The position numbers were made by a program, and so were the translations under genes. The notes below the pieces were generated by a model. The model did not search any database. It had not been told where the DNA came from and worked only from the letters and a program-made list of their open reading frames with translations. Of a stretch of 64,000 nucleotides of DNA, positions 9,907 to 18,418 are shown one piece after another. This DNA comes from Micromonospora echinospora (GTDB lineage: Bacteria; Actinomycetota; Actinomycetes; Mycobacteriales; Micromonosporaceae): contig NZ_JACHJC010000001.1 in assembly GCF_014203425.1 (NCBI RefSeq), positions 6,341,501-6,405,500 on the forward strand, given 5' to 3'. How positions within the stretch are numbered: the stretch's first letter is position 1; every line of letters begins with the position of its first letter.

Positions 9907-10889
9907 GCCCGGAGCGCCGGATCGGGCCGGAGACGCTCGCCGCCTATCTCGATCACCTGGACCGGGCCGACCGGGCCGGCGCTATCGCGCTGGCGCAGGA
10001 GCTGCTCGCCGACGGCGTCCCGGTCGCGGACGTCCTGGTGGACCTCGTCTCGGTGGCGCAGCAGGAGATCGGCCGCCGCTGGCTCACCGGTTCCTGGAGC
10101 GTCGCCCAGGAGCACGCCGCCACCCATGTCAGCGAGCTCGTGGTCGGCGCGGTGGGCGCGACCATCGGCCCACCGCGACGCGGGCACGTGGTGATGGCCT
10201 GCGTCGAGGGCGAGTGGCACGCGCTGGCCGCCCGGATCGTCACCGAGGTGGTCCGGGCGGCCGGCTGGCGGGTGACGTTCCTGGGCGCCAGCGTGCCGGC
10301 CCGGCACCTGGTCTCCTACCTGCACCAGACCGGCCCGGACGCGGTACTGCTGAGCTGCGTGCAGCCGAACCGGCTGGTCCGGGCGGCGCGGATGGTGGAG
10401 GCGAGCCGCGCGGCCGGGGTGCCGGTGCTGGCGGGCGGCCCCGGCTTCGGGCCGGAGGGCCGGTGGGCCACCACCATCGGCGCGGCGGCCTGGGGCGCCA
10501 GCGCCCGGGACGCCGTCGCGCTGCTGGACCGGCCGCTGCCCGCCGGCGCGCACACCGGCGCACCGCCCCCGCCACCCGACGACTCGTACGTCGCAGTGCT
10601 GCGCCGGCGGCGTGATCTGGTCCGGCTCGCGCTTGCCGCGGTGGACCCGCCCGAGGAGACCGCCGAGGACGTCGCCACCGGCATCGCGCACCTGGTGGAC
10701 GCGCTGATCGCGGCCGTGCGGGTGGACGACGACCGGCTGCTACGGGACTTCGTCGAGTGGCAGGCGGAGGCGCTGACGTCCCGGGGCGGCCGGGCGCTGC
10801 TGGACGAGGTGCTCGACACGCTGGAGCGGACGCTGATCGAGCATCCCCGGGTGGTGGCGCGGCTGCGGACCGTCCGCCGGGCCGGATGA
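9903..10889 (+). CDS. Cobalamin-binding protein with Wx9EH cap motif
   Basis: A 328-residue protein. Residues 1-90 form a helical cap like that of methionine synthase and CarH; residues about 94-210 form a B12-binding Rossmann domain; the C-terminal about 110 residues are helical and unassigned. The cap contains W60-(9 residues)-E70-H71, the Wx9EH motif of adenosylcobalamin photoreceptors. The usual DxHxxG lower-ligand motif appears as E104-W-H106-A-L-A109, keeping the histidine. S151 and the GG at 178-179 fit the other B12 contacts. There is no DNA-binding domain. Its GTG overlaps the SpoIIE stop, which suggests it gives that phosphatase a B12 or light input. Confidence 0.85.
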   Translation: MSPERRIGPETLAAYLDHLDRADRAGAIALAQELLADGVPVADVLVDLVSVAQQEIGRRWLTGSWSVAQEHAATHVSELVVGAVGATIGPPRRGHVVMACVEGEWHALAARIVTEVVRAAGWRVTFLGASVPARHLVSYLHQTGPDAVLLSCVQPNRLVRAARMVEASRAAGVPVLAGGPGFGPEGRWATTIGAAAWGASARDAVALLDRPLPAGAHTGAPPPPPDDSYVAVLRRRRDLVRLALAAVDPPEETAEDVATGIAHLVDALIAAVRVDDDRLLRDFVEWQAEALTSRGGRALLDEVLDTLERTLIEHPRVVARLRTVRRAG

Positions 10890-10937
10890 GTCAGCGGGCC
10901 GGGTGAGTCAGCGCGCCAGGTGAGTCAGGCGGTGCGG
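10887..10937. repeat. 17-bp tandem repeat, three units
   Basis: Three units of exactly 17 bp start at 10887, 10904 and 10921, each beginning TGAGTCA, with most of the remaining bases shared between units 1 and 2. Unit 1 supplies the TGA stop of the B12 protein gene. Unit 3 supplies (as TCA on the plus strand) the stop of the convergent MarR gene. Confidence 0.8.
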
Positions 10938-11479
10938 GCCACCGGCGGCTCGCCGGACGGACGGGCCGGGTCGCCGATCCACTCCCCGGAGGGCTGCAGC
11001 ACCGGCCAGCCCTCGGCCACTGTCGCTTGCCCGCGCCGGCCGACCTGGTCGAACTCGCGCATGCCGCGCAGCAGCGCCAGCCGCCCCTCCGGGCTCATGC
11101 CGGCCAGGATCCGCTCCAGCCGGCGCCGCCGGTCGGCGCGCAGTTCGGCGAGGAGCCGCAGGGCCGCCGGGGTGAGGTGCAGGGAGATCTCCCGCCGGTC
11201 GTAGCGGCCCGGCTCGCGCTCCAGCATTCCGGCGGCCACCAGCCGGTCACAGAGCCGGCTGGCGGAGGAGAGCAGCATGTCGGTGAGGGTGGCGAGTCGG
11301 CGGAGGTTGATGCCGTCATACTGCTCGACGACCATGATCGCGCGTAGCTGGGCACTGGACAGCCGGCTGGTGGTGCGCTCCCGGGCCGCCTCCCAGACGG
11401 CGAGCAAGGTGCCTGCCGCCTCGTCCAGGGCGGCGGACATACTCGGTTCAGGTCCCTGGGAATCACGCTCTTCGGTCAT
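10925..11479 (-). CDS. MarR-family transcriptional regulator
   Basis: A 184-residue protein from ATG 11479 with the MarR winged-helix layout: a helix bundle (LLAVWEAARERTTSRLSSAQLRAIMVV), a recognition region (INLRRLATLTDMLLSSASRLCDRLVAAGML) and the wing EREPGRYDRREISLHLT, including the DRR wing arginines. MarR proteins repress nearby genes and respond to small ligands or redox cues. It diverges from the second SpoIIE-like phosphatase, with 56 bp between them, and so may control it. The last about 40 residues are a low-complexity tail. Confidence 0.88.
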   Translation of the reverse strand: MTEERDSQGPEPSMSAALDEAAGTLLAVWEAARERTTSRLSSAQLRAIMVVEQYDGINLRRLATLTDMLLSSASRLCDRLVAAGMLEREPGRYDRREISLHLTPAALRLLAELRADRRRRLERILAGMSPEGRLALLRGMREFDQVGRRGQATVAEGWPVLQPSGEWIGDPARPSGEPPVARTA

Positions 11480-11535
11480 GGTGGGCCCGAGACTACTCCC
11501 CGGATCTGCCCGGCGACCTGTGCAAAGGAGCAAAC

Positions 11536-12666
11536 ATGAGCGGAGCGGAGGGTTGCGCGCGCCGGGTCCTGACGGACGCGCCGACAGATCTCATCGTGGA
11601 CCGGCTCGCCGCCGAACTGACGCGCACGTACGGGATCACCCGCACCGAGCTCTACCAGGTCGACTACCGGCTCGCCGAACTGCTGCCGCTGGGTGACGGC
11701 GCGACGGTCTCCCACCCCGGCCATCCGGCCTGGCGCGCCTTCGACCACCAGGAACCGGTGATCGCCGACGAGGTGGGCTGGTTCCCGGTGGGCATGCGCG
11801 GCGAACGCCGGGGCGTGCTCCAGGTGTCGCCGGTGCCGGCCGACCCGGACGCGCGCCGCGAGCTGGCCACCATCGCCACGGTGCTCGGGCACGAGCTGAG
11901 CGCGGTCACTGCGACCACCGACATCTACGGCACCTCCCGGCGCAGCCGGCGCCTCACGCTGGCCGCCGAGATGCAGTGGGAGCTGCTGCCCGGGCGCAGC
12001 CGGATCCGCCCCTCGTTCAGCCTGGCCGGGCAGCTGGAACCGGCGTACGCGGTGCGTGGGGACAGCTTCGACTGGTCCGACGACGGCCACCGGCTCTGGC
12101 TGGCGGTCTCCAACGGCTTCGGCGAGGGGGTGGCCGCCGCGCTGCTCGCCTCGCTCGCCACGTACGCGCTTCGCAACGCGCGCCGGGCCGGGCTCTCTCT
12201 GGCCGACCAGGCCGCGCTGGCCGATCAGGCGATCTACGCGCAGCACCGGGGCAAGCAGCACGTCTCCGTGCTGCTGACCGAGCTGGACCTGGCCACCGGC
12301 GCGTTGACTGTGGTCGACGCCGGTTCGCCCCGCCTGCTGCGGCTGCGGGCCGGCGCGGTCAGCGAGGAGGTGCTGGACAAGCAGTTCCCGCTCGGCATGT
12401 TCGAGGGCACCGACTACCGGGAGCAGACGTTCCAGCTGGAGCGCGGTGACCGGCTCTTCGTGGTGAGCGACGGCGTCATCGACGCCACCACCGAGCAGAC
12501 GCGCTACGGCGAGGCGGCGCTGGACCGGTTCCTGCGCCGGACCGGGCCGATGGAGCCGCTGGACGCGGTGCGGTCGCTGATCGGCGACCTGCGGGCCTTC
12601 GTCGCCGGTGACCTGGTCGACGACGCGGTGGTGGTCTGCCTGGACTGGCTGGGCCCGCAGCCCTGA
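11536..12666 (+). CDS. SpoIIE-like phosphatase, one metal ligand changed
   Basis: A 376-residue protein with AAAGGAG before ATG 11536. Residues about 1-125 form a GAF-like sensor and about 140-372 a SpoIIE/PP2C domain. GDSFD (175-179), VSDGVIDA and VDDAVVV preserve most of the active site. The second metal motif, normally GDxxGxG, reads SNGFGEG at 192-198, with Asn193 where the metal-binding Asp is expected. The enzyme may therefore be weakly active, use a different metal arrangement, or act as a regulator without catalysis. It is unlike the gene at 8239, where the motif is intact. Confidence 0.82.
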   Translation: MSGAEGCARRVLTDAPTDLIVDRLAAELTRTYGITRTELYQVDYRLAELLPLGDGATVSHPGHPAWRAFDHQEPVIADEVGWFPVGMRGERRGVLQVSPVPADPDARRELATIATVLGHELSAVTATTDIYGTSRRSRRLTLAAEMQWELLPGRSRIRPSFSLAGQLEPAYAVRGDSFDWSDDGHRLWLAVSNGFGEGVAAALLASLATYALRNARRAGLSLADQAALADQAIYAQHRGKQHVSVLLTELDLATGALTVVDAGSPRLLRLRAGAVSEEVLDKQFPLGMFEGTDYREQTFQLERGDRLFVVSDGVIDATTEQTRYGEAALDRFLRRTGPMEPLDAVRSLIGDLRAFVAGDLVDDAVVVCLDWLGPQP

Positions 12667-12676
12667 CCCGGCCCTC

Positions 12677-14158
12677 TCAGTACGCGCCGCGGCTGTTGAT
12701 GACCGCGCCGAACGTCTTCCAGAGGATGGTCAGGTCGGCGGCCAGCGACCAGTTCTCCACGTAGTACAGGTCCAGCCGGATGCCGTCCTCCCAGCTCAGG
12801 TCGGACCGCCCGCTGACCTGCCAGAGGCCGGTCATGCCGGGCTTGACCAGGAGGCGTCGCGCCACGTCGCCGTCGTAGCGGGCCACCTCGGACGGCAGCG
12901 GCGGGCGCGGGCCGACCAGGCTCATCTGGCCGAGCAGCACGTTCACGAGCTGGGGCAGCTCGTCCAGCGACCACTTGCGCAGCAGCCGGCCCGTCCGGGT
13001 CACCCGGGGGTCGTCGCGCATCTTGAACATCAGGCCGTCGGTCTCGTTGCGCGCGGCCAGCTCGGCGAGCAGCGCGTCGGCGTTGACCACCATGGTGCGG
13101 AACTTGAAGACGCCGAACTCCTCGCCGCCCTGACCGACCCGGGTCTGCCGGAACAGCACCGGGCCACGGCTGTCGATCTTGATGGCGAGCGCGATCACGA
13201 TCAGCAGCGGTGCCAGCACGAGCAGCGCGATCAGCGAGATCGACCGGTCCACGAAGCCCTTGACCAGCTTGCGGGCGCCACGGAACTCGGGCGCCTCGAC
13301 GTGGATCAGCGGCAGGCCGGCGACCGGACGGGTGTGGATACGGGGGCCGGCGACGTCGGTCAGCGCGGGCGCCACCACCAGGTCGACCCCCGTGCCCTCC
13401 AGCTGCCAGCCCAGGCGGCGCAGCCGGGTCGCGGTCAGCTCACCGGAGGCGGTGACCGCCACCGTGTCTGCGCCGATGGCGGTGGCCGCCTCCGGGATGC
13501 CTCGGAAGGAGCCGACCACCGGCACGTCGCCCAGCCGCTGCGGCACCGGGGCGAGCAGCGCGTCCGGGATGCACGCGCCGACCACCTGGTAGCCCGCGTA
13601 CGGCTCCCGGCGCAGCGTGTGCACCAGCTCCAGCACGTGTGCCGTGTCGCCCACCACGAGCACCTTGCGCGACCAGCCGGCGCCCCGGTCGCGGGCCCGG
13701 TGCAGCCGCTTGCGGGCCGCGAACCGCGCCACCTCCAGGCCGACGGTGCCGACGGCGAAGGAGATGGCCAGGAAACCCCGGGAAACGCCGACGTCGGCGA
13801 TGTACCCGGCGATGGCGATACCGCCGGCCAACCGCATGCTCGCCGCGCTGACCCGGCGGTACTCGTCCGCGCCGTAGCCGAGCACCTGGTCGTCGTAGCA
13901 CCGCATCACCTTGAGCGAGACGAGCCAGACCAGCAGCAGCGCCGGGGCGACCACGACGTACGGGATCTCGGACCCGGTCGGCTCCTCGTCGCCGAACCGC
14001 GCCAGGTAACCGACCAGGATGGCCACCGCGAGCACCGCGGTGTCCAGCACCACCAGGACCCGGATGTAGGCCCGCTCCGCCGCTCGTGTCGTCTTGCCCG
14101 GGCGATCACCACCGGGTCGCGACGTCGTGGCAGGGGTCAACAGCGTCGCCGAGGTCAC
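12677..14158 (-). CDS. Undecaprenyl-phosphate sugar phosphotransferase (exopolysaccharide initiation)
   Basis: A 493-residue WbaP/CpsE-type polyprenyl glycosylphosphotransferase that moves a sugar 1-phosphate onto undecaprenyl phosphate to begin exopolysaccharide or capsule synthesis at the membrane. The N-terminal third holds several membrane segments, the middle a Rossmann-like domain (KVLVVGDTAHVLELV). The C-terminal catalytic domain begins after the membrane segment ISLIALLVLAPLLIVIALAI and carries VFKFRTM, DELPQLVNVLLGQMSLVGPRP and KPGMTGLWQVSGRSDLSWED. No other polysaccharide gene is in the window, so it is either an orphan initiator or part of a dispersed set. Confidence 0.93.
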   Translation of the reverse strand: MTSATLLTPATTSRPGGDRPGKTTRAAERAYIRVLVVLDTAVLAVAILVGYLARFGDEEPTGSEIPYVVVAPALLLVWLVSLKVMRCYDDQVLGYGADEYRRVSAASMRLAGGIAIAGYIADVGVSRGFLAISFAVGTVGLEVARFAARKRLHRARDRGAGWSRKVLVVGDTAHVLELVHTLRREPYAGYQVVGACIPDALLAPVPQRLGDVPVVGSFRGIPEAATAIGADTVAVTASGELTATRLRRLGWQLEGTGVDLVVAPALTDVAGPRIHTRPVAGLPLIHVEAPEFRGARKLVKGFVDRSISLIALLVLAPLLIVIALAIKIDSRGPVLFRQTRVGQGGEEFGVFKFRTMVVNADALLAELAARNETDGLMFKMRDDPRVTRTGRLLRKWSLDELPQLVNVLLGQMSLVGPRPPLPSEVARYDGDVARRLLVKPGMTGLWQVSGRSDLSWEDGIRLDLYYVENWSLAADLTILWKTFGAVINSRGAY

Positions 14159-14316
14159 CGGCCCTCCCCACTTCGCTCAGGACCGCCCCGCCCCCGCCCG
14201 GCTCCGGTGTGGAGCCCGCGGTCGAGGCACCCGGTCATCATGCCTGGACAATTATGGTTACCGATTGATTCGGACGCATTACCGTCAGTTCTCATCCCAC
14301 GCCTTGAGCCGGGAAG

Positions 14317-14353
14317 CCTTCCGCCGTACCGGATTTCCCGGTACGGCGGAAGG
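14317..14353. terminator. 16-bp perfect hairpin after the VWA gene
   Basis: CCTTCCGCCGTACCGG at 14317-14332 pairs exactly with 14338-14353 around a 5-nt loop. It lies 19 bp beyond the stop of the minus-strand VWA gene and would separate it from the sugar transferase. Confidence 0.75.
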
Positions 14354-14371
14354 GTAGCGCTGAGCGCCAGG

Positions 14372-16153
14372 TCAGCGGGGGGCGGGCGGCCGGAGCGCGA
14401 TCGCCCGGAGGAAGATCTCGCCGATCTTGCTGGGGTCGGTGGTGACGAACGCGCCGCCGCCGGTGACCTTGGTGATCGACTCCAGCTCGGCCCGGTTCAC
14501 CTCGGTGCCGATGCCGATGATGACGACCTGGACCGGCTGCTCGTCGTCCTTCAGCTTCTTCAGCTGGTCCAGCAGCGCCTTCTGCGAGATGCCGTTGTCG
14601 TCCTCGTTCTTGCCGTCGGTGAACAGCACGATCGAGTTGACCTTGCCCGGCTCCCAGTCCTGCTGCACCTTCTTGTACGCCGCGAGCATGGTGTCGTACA
14701 GGCCGGTGTCGCCGCTGGAGGGCTTGATCGAGGCGAGGCCGCGCTGCAGCGCCCCCCGGTTGCTCGACAACGGCTTTATTCCGACCAGCTCGCTCCAGTC
14801 CTGCGAGCCCTGGAGGTTCGTGGAGAAGGTCCACAGGCCGATCGACCAGGAGTCGTCGAAGAGCCCGAGGCCCTGGCTCGCGGCCGCCACGGTGACCTGC
14901 TCCCGACTGGCGCCGTTGGCCGTCGCGACCGGCTTCTTCATCGAGCCGGAGACGTCGATGACGCAGAGCATCCGGCCCGACTGCGTGGCCACCGACCAAC
15001 TGGTGGTCGCCGTCGAGATGGCGCCCGGGTCGAGGTCGGCCGCGCCGCCCTGACCGGATGGCGGCACCTGGCTGGCGCCGCCGTTCGCCGGGCTCGGCGC
15101 ACCCGTCGGGGCCTGGAAGCCGCGCCCCCAGTTGCCGTCCGGCGCGCGCAGCGCCTGCGAGGCCAGCCGGTCCTTGAAGTCCGGCGTACGCAGCACCTCG
15201 AAGAGCACCCGGGCGGCGGACGCCTTGGCCGGCTCGATGCCGGGCAGCACCGCGAACGGGTAGTCCAGCGGGATCGGCACCGGCTCCAGGTAGAGCGCGG
15301 CCAGCCGGATCGGCGGCTTCGTGCTGTTGTAGGCGATCACGTCCTCTTCGGACAGCGCCGCCGCGCCGAGTCCGTTGGCGATCGCCGTCGGGTCCGACGA
15401 GCGCGGGAACCGCGCGAGGAGGTCCTGCCGCAGCGAGGAGCGGTTCGTCGCCAGCGCTCGCAGCGCCCCGACCATCGCCTCCTGCGCCTTCGGCGAGCCG
15501 GACTCGCCGGTGGAGCTGGCCGCGGCGGTGAGCGACAGCAGCCCGGACAGGCCGGCCGCGTCCTGGGTCGGCTCGACGATCCCGGCCCGCAGCGGCTTGC
15601 TCGCGGTGACCTGGGTCAGCAGGTCGGACCACCGCAGCTTCTTGTCCGGCCAGCCGATGCGCGAGGCCACCGGCTCGGGCAACGCCACGACCACCGGGCT
15701 GCGCGCGATCGAGGCGCCGTTCGTCGGCGCGAACGCGCTGGCGCCGCCGCTCTTGAGCCGGACCAGCCAGGTGGAGGAGTCGGGCACCCAGACGTCGGGG
15801 GTGACGGCGGTGCCGCTGGCCTGCCCGACACCGGCGAGCGTGGCGCCGTGCTTGCTGGCCACCGCGGCGGCCACCTCGACCGACTCGGAGGAGGAGACGT
15901 TGACGGCGATGCAGGTGCCGCCCACCGCGGCGCCGTCGGAGACCCACTGGTCGGCGGCGCCGCGCACCGCGGGGGCGATCTCCGGGGCGGTCGCCACCGA
16001 CAGCTCGATCCGGCCCGAACAGTTCGGGCCGGCCAGCTGCTGGTAGCCGAACCAGGAGCCGCCCACGACGGCGACCAGGGCTACCGCCACAGCGGCGGCG
16101 CCTGCTCCACGGAGGTTGGAACGCATGCGATGGCGGCCAGACACGGTGACCAT
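14372..16153 (-). CDS. Membrane-anchored solute-binding/VWA fusion protein
   Basis: A 593-residue protein. Residues 17-36 are one hydrophobic segment without a lipobox, so it is an uncleaved anchor or signal sequence facing outward. Residues about 48-335 resemble a periplasmic solute-binding protein (type 2). After a Pro/Ser/Gly linker (about 345-375) comes a von Willebrand A domain with an intact MIDAS DxSxS motif, D400-V-S-G-S404, and FTDGKNEDD later. This composition is known in actinomycetes, but its ligand and role are not established. ATG 16153 has GAGG 8 bp upstream. It is flanked by its own terminator and stands alone. Confidence 0.87.
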   Translation of the reverse strand: MVTVSGRHRMRSNLRGAGAAAVAVALVAVVGGSWFGYQQLAGPNCSGRIELSVATAPEIAPAVRGAADQWVSDGAAVGGTCIAVNVSSSESVEVAAAVASKHGATLAGVGQASGTAVTPDVWVPDSSTWLVRLKSGGASAFAPTNGASIARSPVVVALPEPVASRIGWPDKKLRWSDLLTQVTASKPLRAGIVEPTQDAAGLSGLLSLTAAASSTGESGSPKAQEAMVGALRALATNRSSLRQDLLARFPRSSDPTAIANGLGAAALSEEDVIAYNSTKPPIRLAALYLEPVPIPLDYPFAVLPGIEPAKASAARVLFEVLRTPDFKDRLASQALRAPDGNWGRGFQAPTGAPSPANGGASQVPPSGQGGAADLDPGAISTATTSWSVATQSGRMLCVIDVSGSMKKPVATANGASREQVTVAAASQGLGLFDDSWSIGLWTFSTNLQGSQDWSELVGIKPLSSNRGALQRGLASIKPSSGDTGLYDTMLAAYKKVQQDWEPGKVNSIVLFTDGKNEDDNGISQKALLDQLKKLKDDEQPVQVVIIGIGTEVNRAELESITKVTGGGAFVTTDPSKIGEIFLRAIALRPPAPR

Positions 16154-16305
16154 CTTGCGTACCTCGTGGGGTTACCACCACAACCGTTCGGACGAAAGTT
16201 ACGCAGCAGAAACAGTTGATCACCTAACCCATACGCTAAGTTACTGGTCAGTTATCTTTGGGTGATACCAGTCCACTCCGGACGGTTGTTTCGGTGACCG
16301 GTCGA

Positions 16306-17340
16306 TCACGGCAGAAAGCAGGTCGGGCTCGCCACCGGAACCGGTTCCCCCACTGCCTCGGGCACTCCGCTGACCGGATCGACCCGAAAGATCCTGATCA
16401 TGTCGGCCCGCTCGTCGGCGACGTACAGGTGGTCCCCGGCGAACGCGAAGTGCCGCGGCCACTCGCCGCCGGTGTCGACCTCGGCCACCAGCTCCGGCGC
16501 GGCGCCGTCGAGCGCGAAGACCGCCACCGTTCCCACGCCCCGGTTGCCCACGTAGAGGAAGCGCCCACCGGGCCCCACGCTCACCTCGGACGGCTGGACG
16601 TGCCCGGCCCGCCCACTGGCGTCGACGCGCGCCCGCTCCCGCGGCCCGTCCGGCGTCAGGTCGTACGCGGTGACGGTGGCGTCCAGCTCGCCGACCAGCC
16701 AGCCGCGCCGCCCGTCCGGGTGCCGGGCCAGATGGCGGGGCCCGGTGCCGGGCGGGGTGCTCAACCGGGGTTCCCGGGGCGTCAACCGGCCGGACCCGGC
16801 GTCGACGTCGTACCGGTAGACCGAGTCGGTGCCCAGGTCGACGGCGAGCAACGGGCCGCCGGCCGGATCCGGCGAGACCATGTGGCAGTGCGCGTGCTCC
16901 TGCCGGTCGGGGTCGGGGCCGTGGCCCTCGTGCCGGACCAGGTCGGTGCGCTCCCCCGGCACGCCCTCGGCGTCCAGGCCGAACACCGCCACGCTGCCGC
17001 CGCCGTAGTTCGCCACGAACAGGTGTCGCCCGTCCGGGGCCACCGCCAGGTGACAGGGCTCGGCCCCGCCGGAGGGACGCTCGCCCAGCGGCGTGAGGTC
17101 CCCGTCCGGCGCCACCCGGAACGCGCTGACCCGGCCGTCCGGCAACTCGTTGCACGCGTACAGCACCGGCAGCGCCGGGTGCCGGGCCAGGAACGACGGC
17201 GACGGGGTGACCGCCACGACACCCAGCGGCGTCAGCCCGCCGCTCGTCCGGTCCCGCCGGGCCGCGACGACGCCCTCGCCCCGCCCGCCCGTCTCCGCCG
17301 TGTAGCCGCCGATGTGGACGATCTCGTCCTGCCCGGTCAC
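16306..17340 (-). CDS. Lactonase-family seven-bladed beta-propeller
   Basis: About 344 residues from GTG 17340 (AAGG 8 bp upstream). Repeated blade signatures such as PCHLAVAPDGRHLFVANYGGGSVAV, GPRHLARHPDGRRGWL and PSEVSVGPGGRFLYVGNR identify the lactonase/YbhE family, which includes a 6-phosphogluconolactonase. The conserved HxH-type stretch EHAHCHMVSPDP is present. There is no signal peptide, so it is cytoplasmic. The true substrate could be a sugar lactone, but many family members are uncharacterised. A longer TTG start at 17379 is open but less likely. Confidence 0.8.
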   Translation of the reverse strand: MTGQDEIVHIGGYTAETGGRGEGVVAARRDRTSGGLTPLGVVAVTPSPSFLARHPALPVLYACNELPDGRVSAFRVAPDGDLTPLGERPSGGAEPCHLAVAPDGRHLFVANYGGGSVAVFGLDAEGVPGERTDLVRHEGHGPDPDRQEHAHCHMVSPDPAGGPLLAVDLGTDSVYRYDVDAGSGRLTPREPRLSTPPGTGPRHLARHPDGRRGWLVGELDATVTAYDLTPDGPRERARVDASGRAGHVQPSEVSVGPGGRFLYVGNRGVGTVAVFALDGAAPELVAEVDTGGEWPRHFAFAGDHLYVADERADMIRIFRVDPVSGVPEAVGEPVPVASPTCFLP

Positions 17341-17445
17341 CGCTCCCACCTTCCGTCGGTCCTGTCTCCGCAGATCCAACCAGAGGCTTCCCGATAAGGC
17401 GCCCGATCAGTCCCGCGACGGCCGACGGGATTCCCGGCGGGCGGC

Positions 17446-18048
17446 TCAGCCCACCGGCACCGGCTCGCCGCGCTGCCGCGCCACGTGCTCCACCAGCGAG
17501 ATCAGCACCAGCTTGCCGGACTGCCGGTCCCGCGCGTCGCAGAGCACGAGCGGGACGTCCGGGTCCAGGTCGAGGGCGTCGCGTACCGCCTCCAGGCCGA
17601 ACCGGCGGGAGCCCTCGAAGCAGTTGACGCCCACCACGAACGGGATGCCCCGCTGCTCGAAGTAGTCGATGGAGGGAAAGCAGTCGGCCAGCCGCCGGGT
17701 GTCGGCGAGCACCACGGCGCCGAGCGCGCCGAATGCCAGCTCGTCCCAGAGGAACCAGAACCGGTCCTGACCCGGCGTGCCGAACAGGTAGACCTGGAGG
17801 TCGTCGTTGATGGTGATCCGGCCGAAGTCCATCGCCACGGTGGTGGTCGACTTCTGCTCCACCCCGGAGACGTCGTCGGTGTCGAGCCCGGCGCCGGTCA
17901 GGACCTCCTCGGTCTGCAGCGGCCGCACCTCGCTCAACGCGCTGACCAGCGTCGTCTTGCCGGCGCCGAACCCACCGGCTATGAGGATCTTCAGTGCCAG
18001 CGGCACCTGTGGCGCCCCCGGCTCCCGGTCATAACGCACGGAGTCCAC
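17446..18048 (-). CDS. Conservon GTPase (CvnD type)
   Basis: About 200 residues from GTG 18048. A small Ras-like GTP-binding protein with P-loop GGFGAGKTT (25-33) and the switch motif FGTPGQDRFWFLW. The base-recognition NKxD motif is replaced by VNCFEGS, as is usual for this family. It is the last of four conservon genes and overlaps the preceding DUF742 gene. Cvn proteins form a membrane complex resembling eukaryotic GPCR/G-protein assemblies and affect development and secondary metabolism in Streptomyces. GTG 18039 is an alternative start. Confidence 0.9.
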   Translation of the reverse strand: MDSVRYDREPGAPQVPLALKILIAGGFGAGKTTLVSALSEVRPLQTEEVLTGAGLDTDDVSGVEQKSTTTVAMDFGRITINDDLQVYLFGTPGQDRFWFLWDELAFGALGAVVLADTRRLADCFPSIDYFEQRGIPFVVGVNCFEGSRRFGLEAVRDALDLDPDVPLVLCDARDRQSGKLVLISLVEHVARQRGEPVPVG

Positions 18049-18418
18049 TGACCACCGCCTTGAGGATGTTGTCGTCGGGCAGGTACGCGGTGGCCGGTGG
18101 CCGGTGCACCGCGACGAAGCCATGGGCGAGGAGGTCGCCGAGCAGCACCCGGACCACGCCCACGGCGAGGTCCAGGTCGGCGGCGAGGTCGGCCACGGCC
18201 TTGGGCCGGCGGGCCAGTTCGATCAGCCGGCGGTGCTCCGGCTGGAGGCCGGGCGTGCCGGCCGGATCGGCGTCAGGGGTGGCGAGCACGAAGGCCAGCA
18301 GGTCGAAGCCGTCCACCGGCGGCCGCACCCGGCCCCCGGTGAGCGTGTACGGGCGCACCACCGGACCGGCGTCGGCGTCCAGCCACTCGTGCTGCGGCCC
18401 CGGCGAGTCAGCGTGCAT
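18029..18418 (-). CDS. DUF742 conservon protein (CvnC type)
   Basis: A 129-residue protein with the DUF742 winged-helix-like core: VVRPYTLTGGR near the start, then LIELARRPKAVADLAADLDLAVGVVRVLLGDLLAHGFV. It is the third gene of the conservon, starting at ATG 18418 inside the roadblock gene's end and ending inside the GTPase gene. The family links the roadblock and GTPase components; its biochemical role is unknown. Confidence 0.92.
   Translation of the reverse strand: MHADSPGPQHEWLDADAGPVVRPYTLTGGRVRPPVDGFDLLAFVLATPDADPAGTPGLQPEHRRLIELARRPKAVADLAADLDLAVGVVRVLLGDLLAHGFVAVHRPPATAYLPDDNILKAVVSGLRAL

Noticed and set aside
14094..14357. Plus-strand small frame over the gap before the VWA gene
   Set aside because: It overlaps the sugar transferase start and the terminator hairpin and has no protein features.
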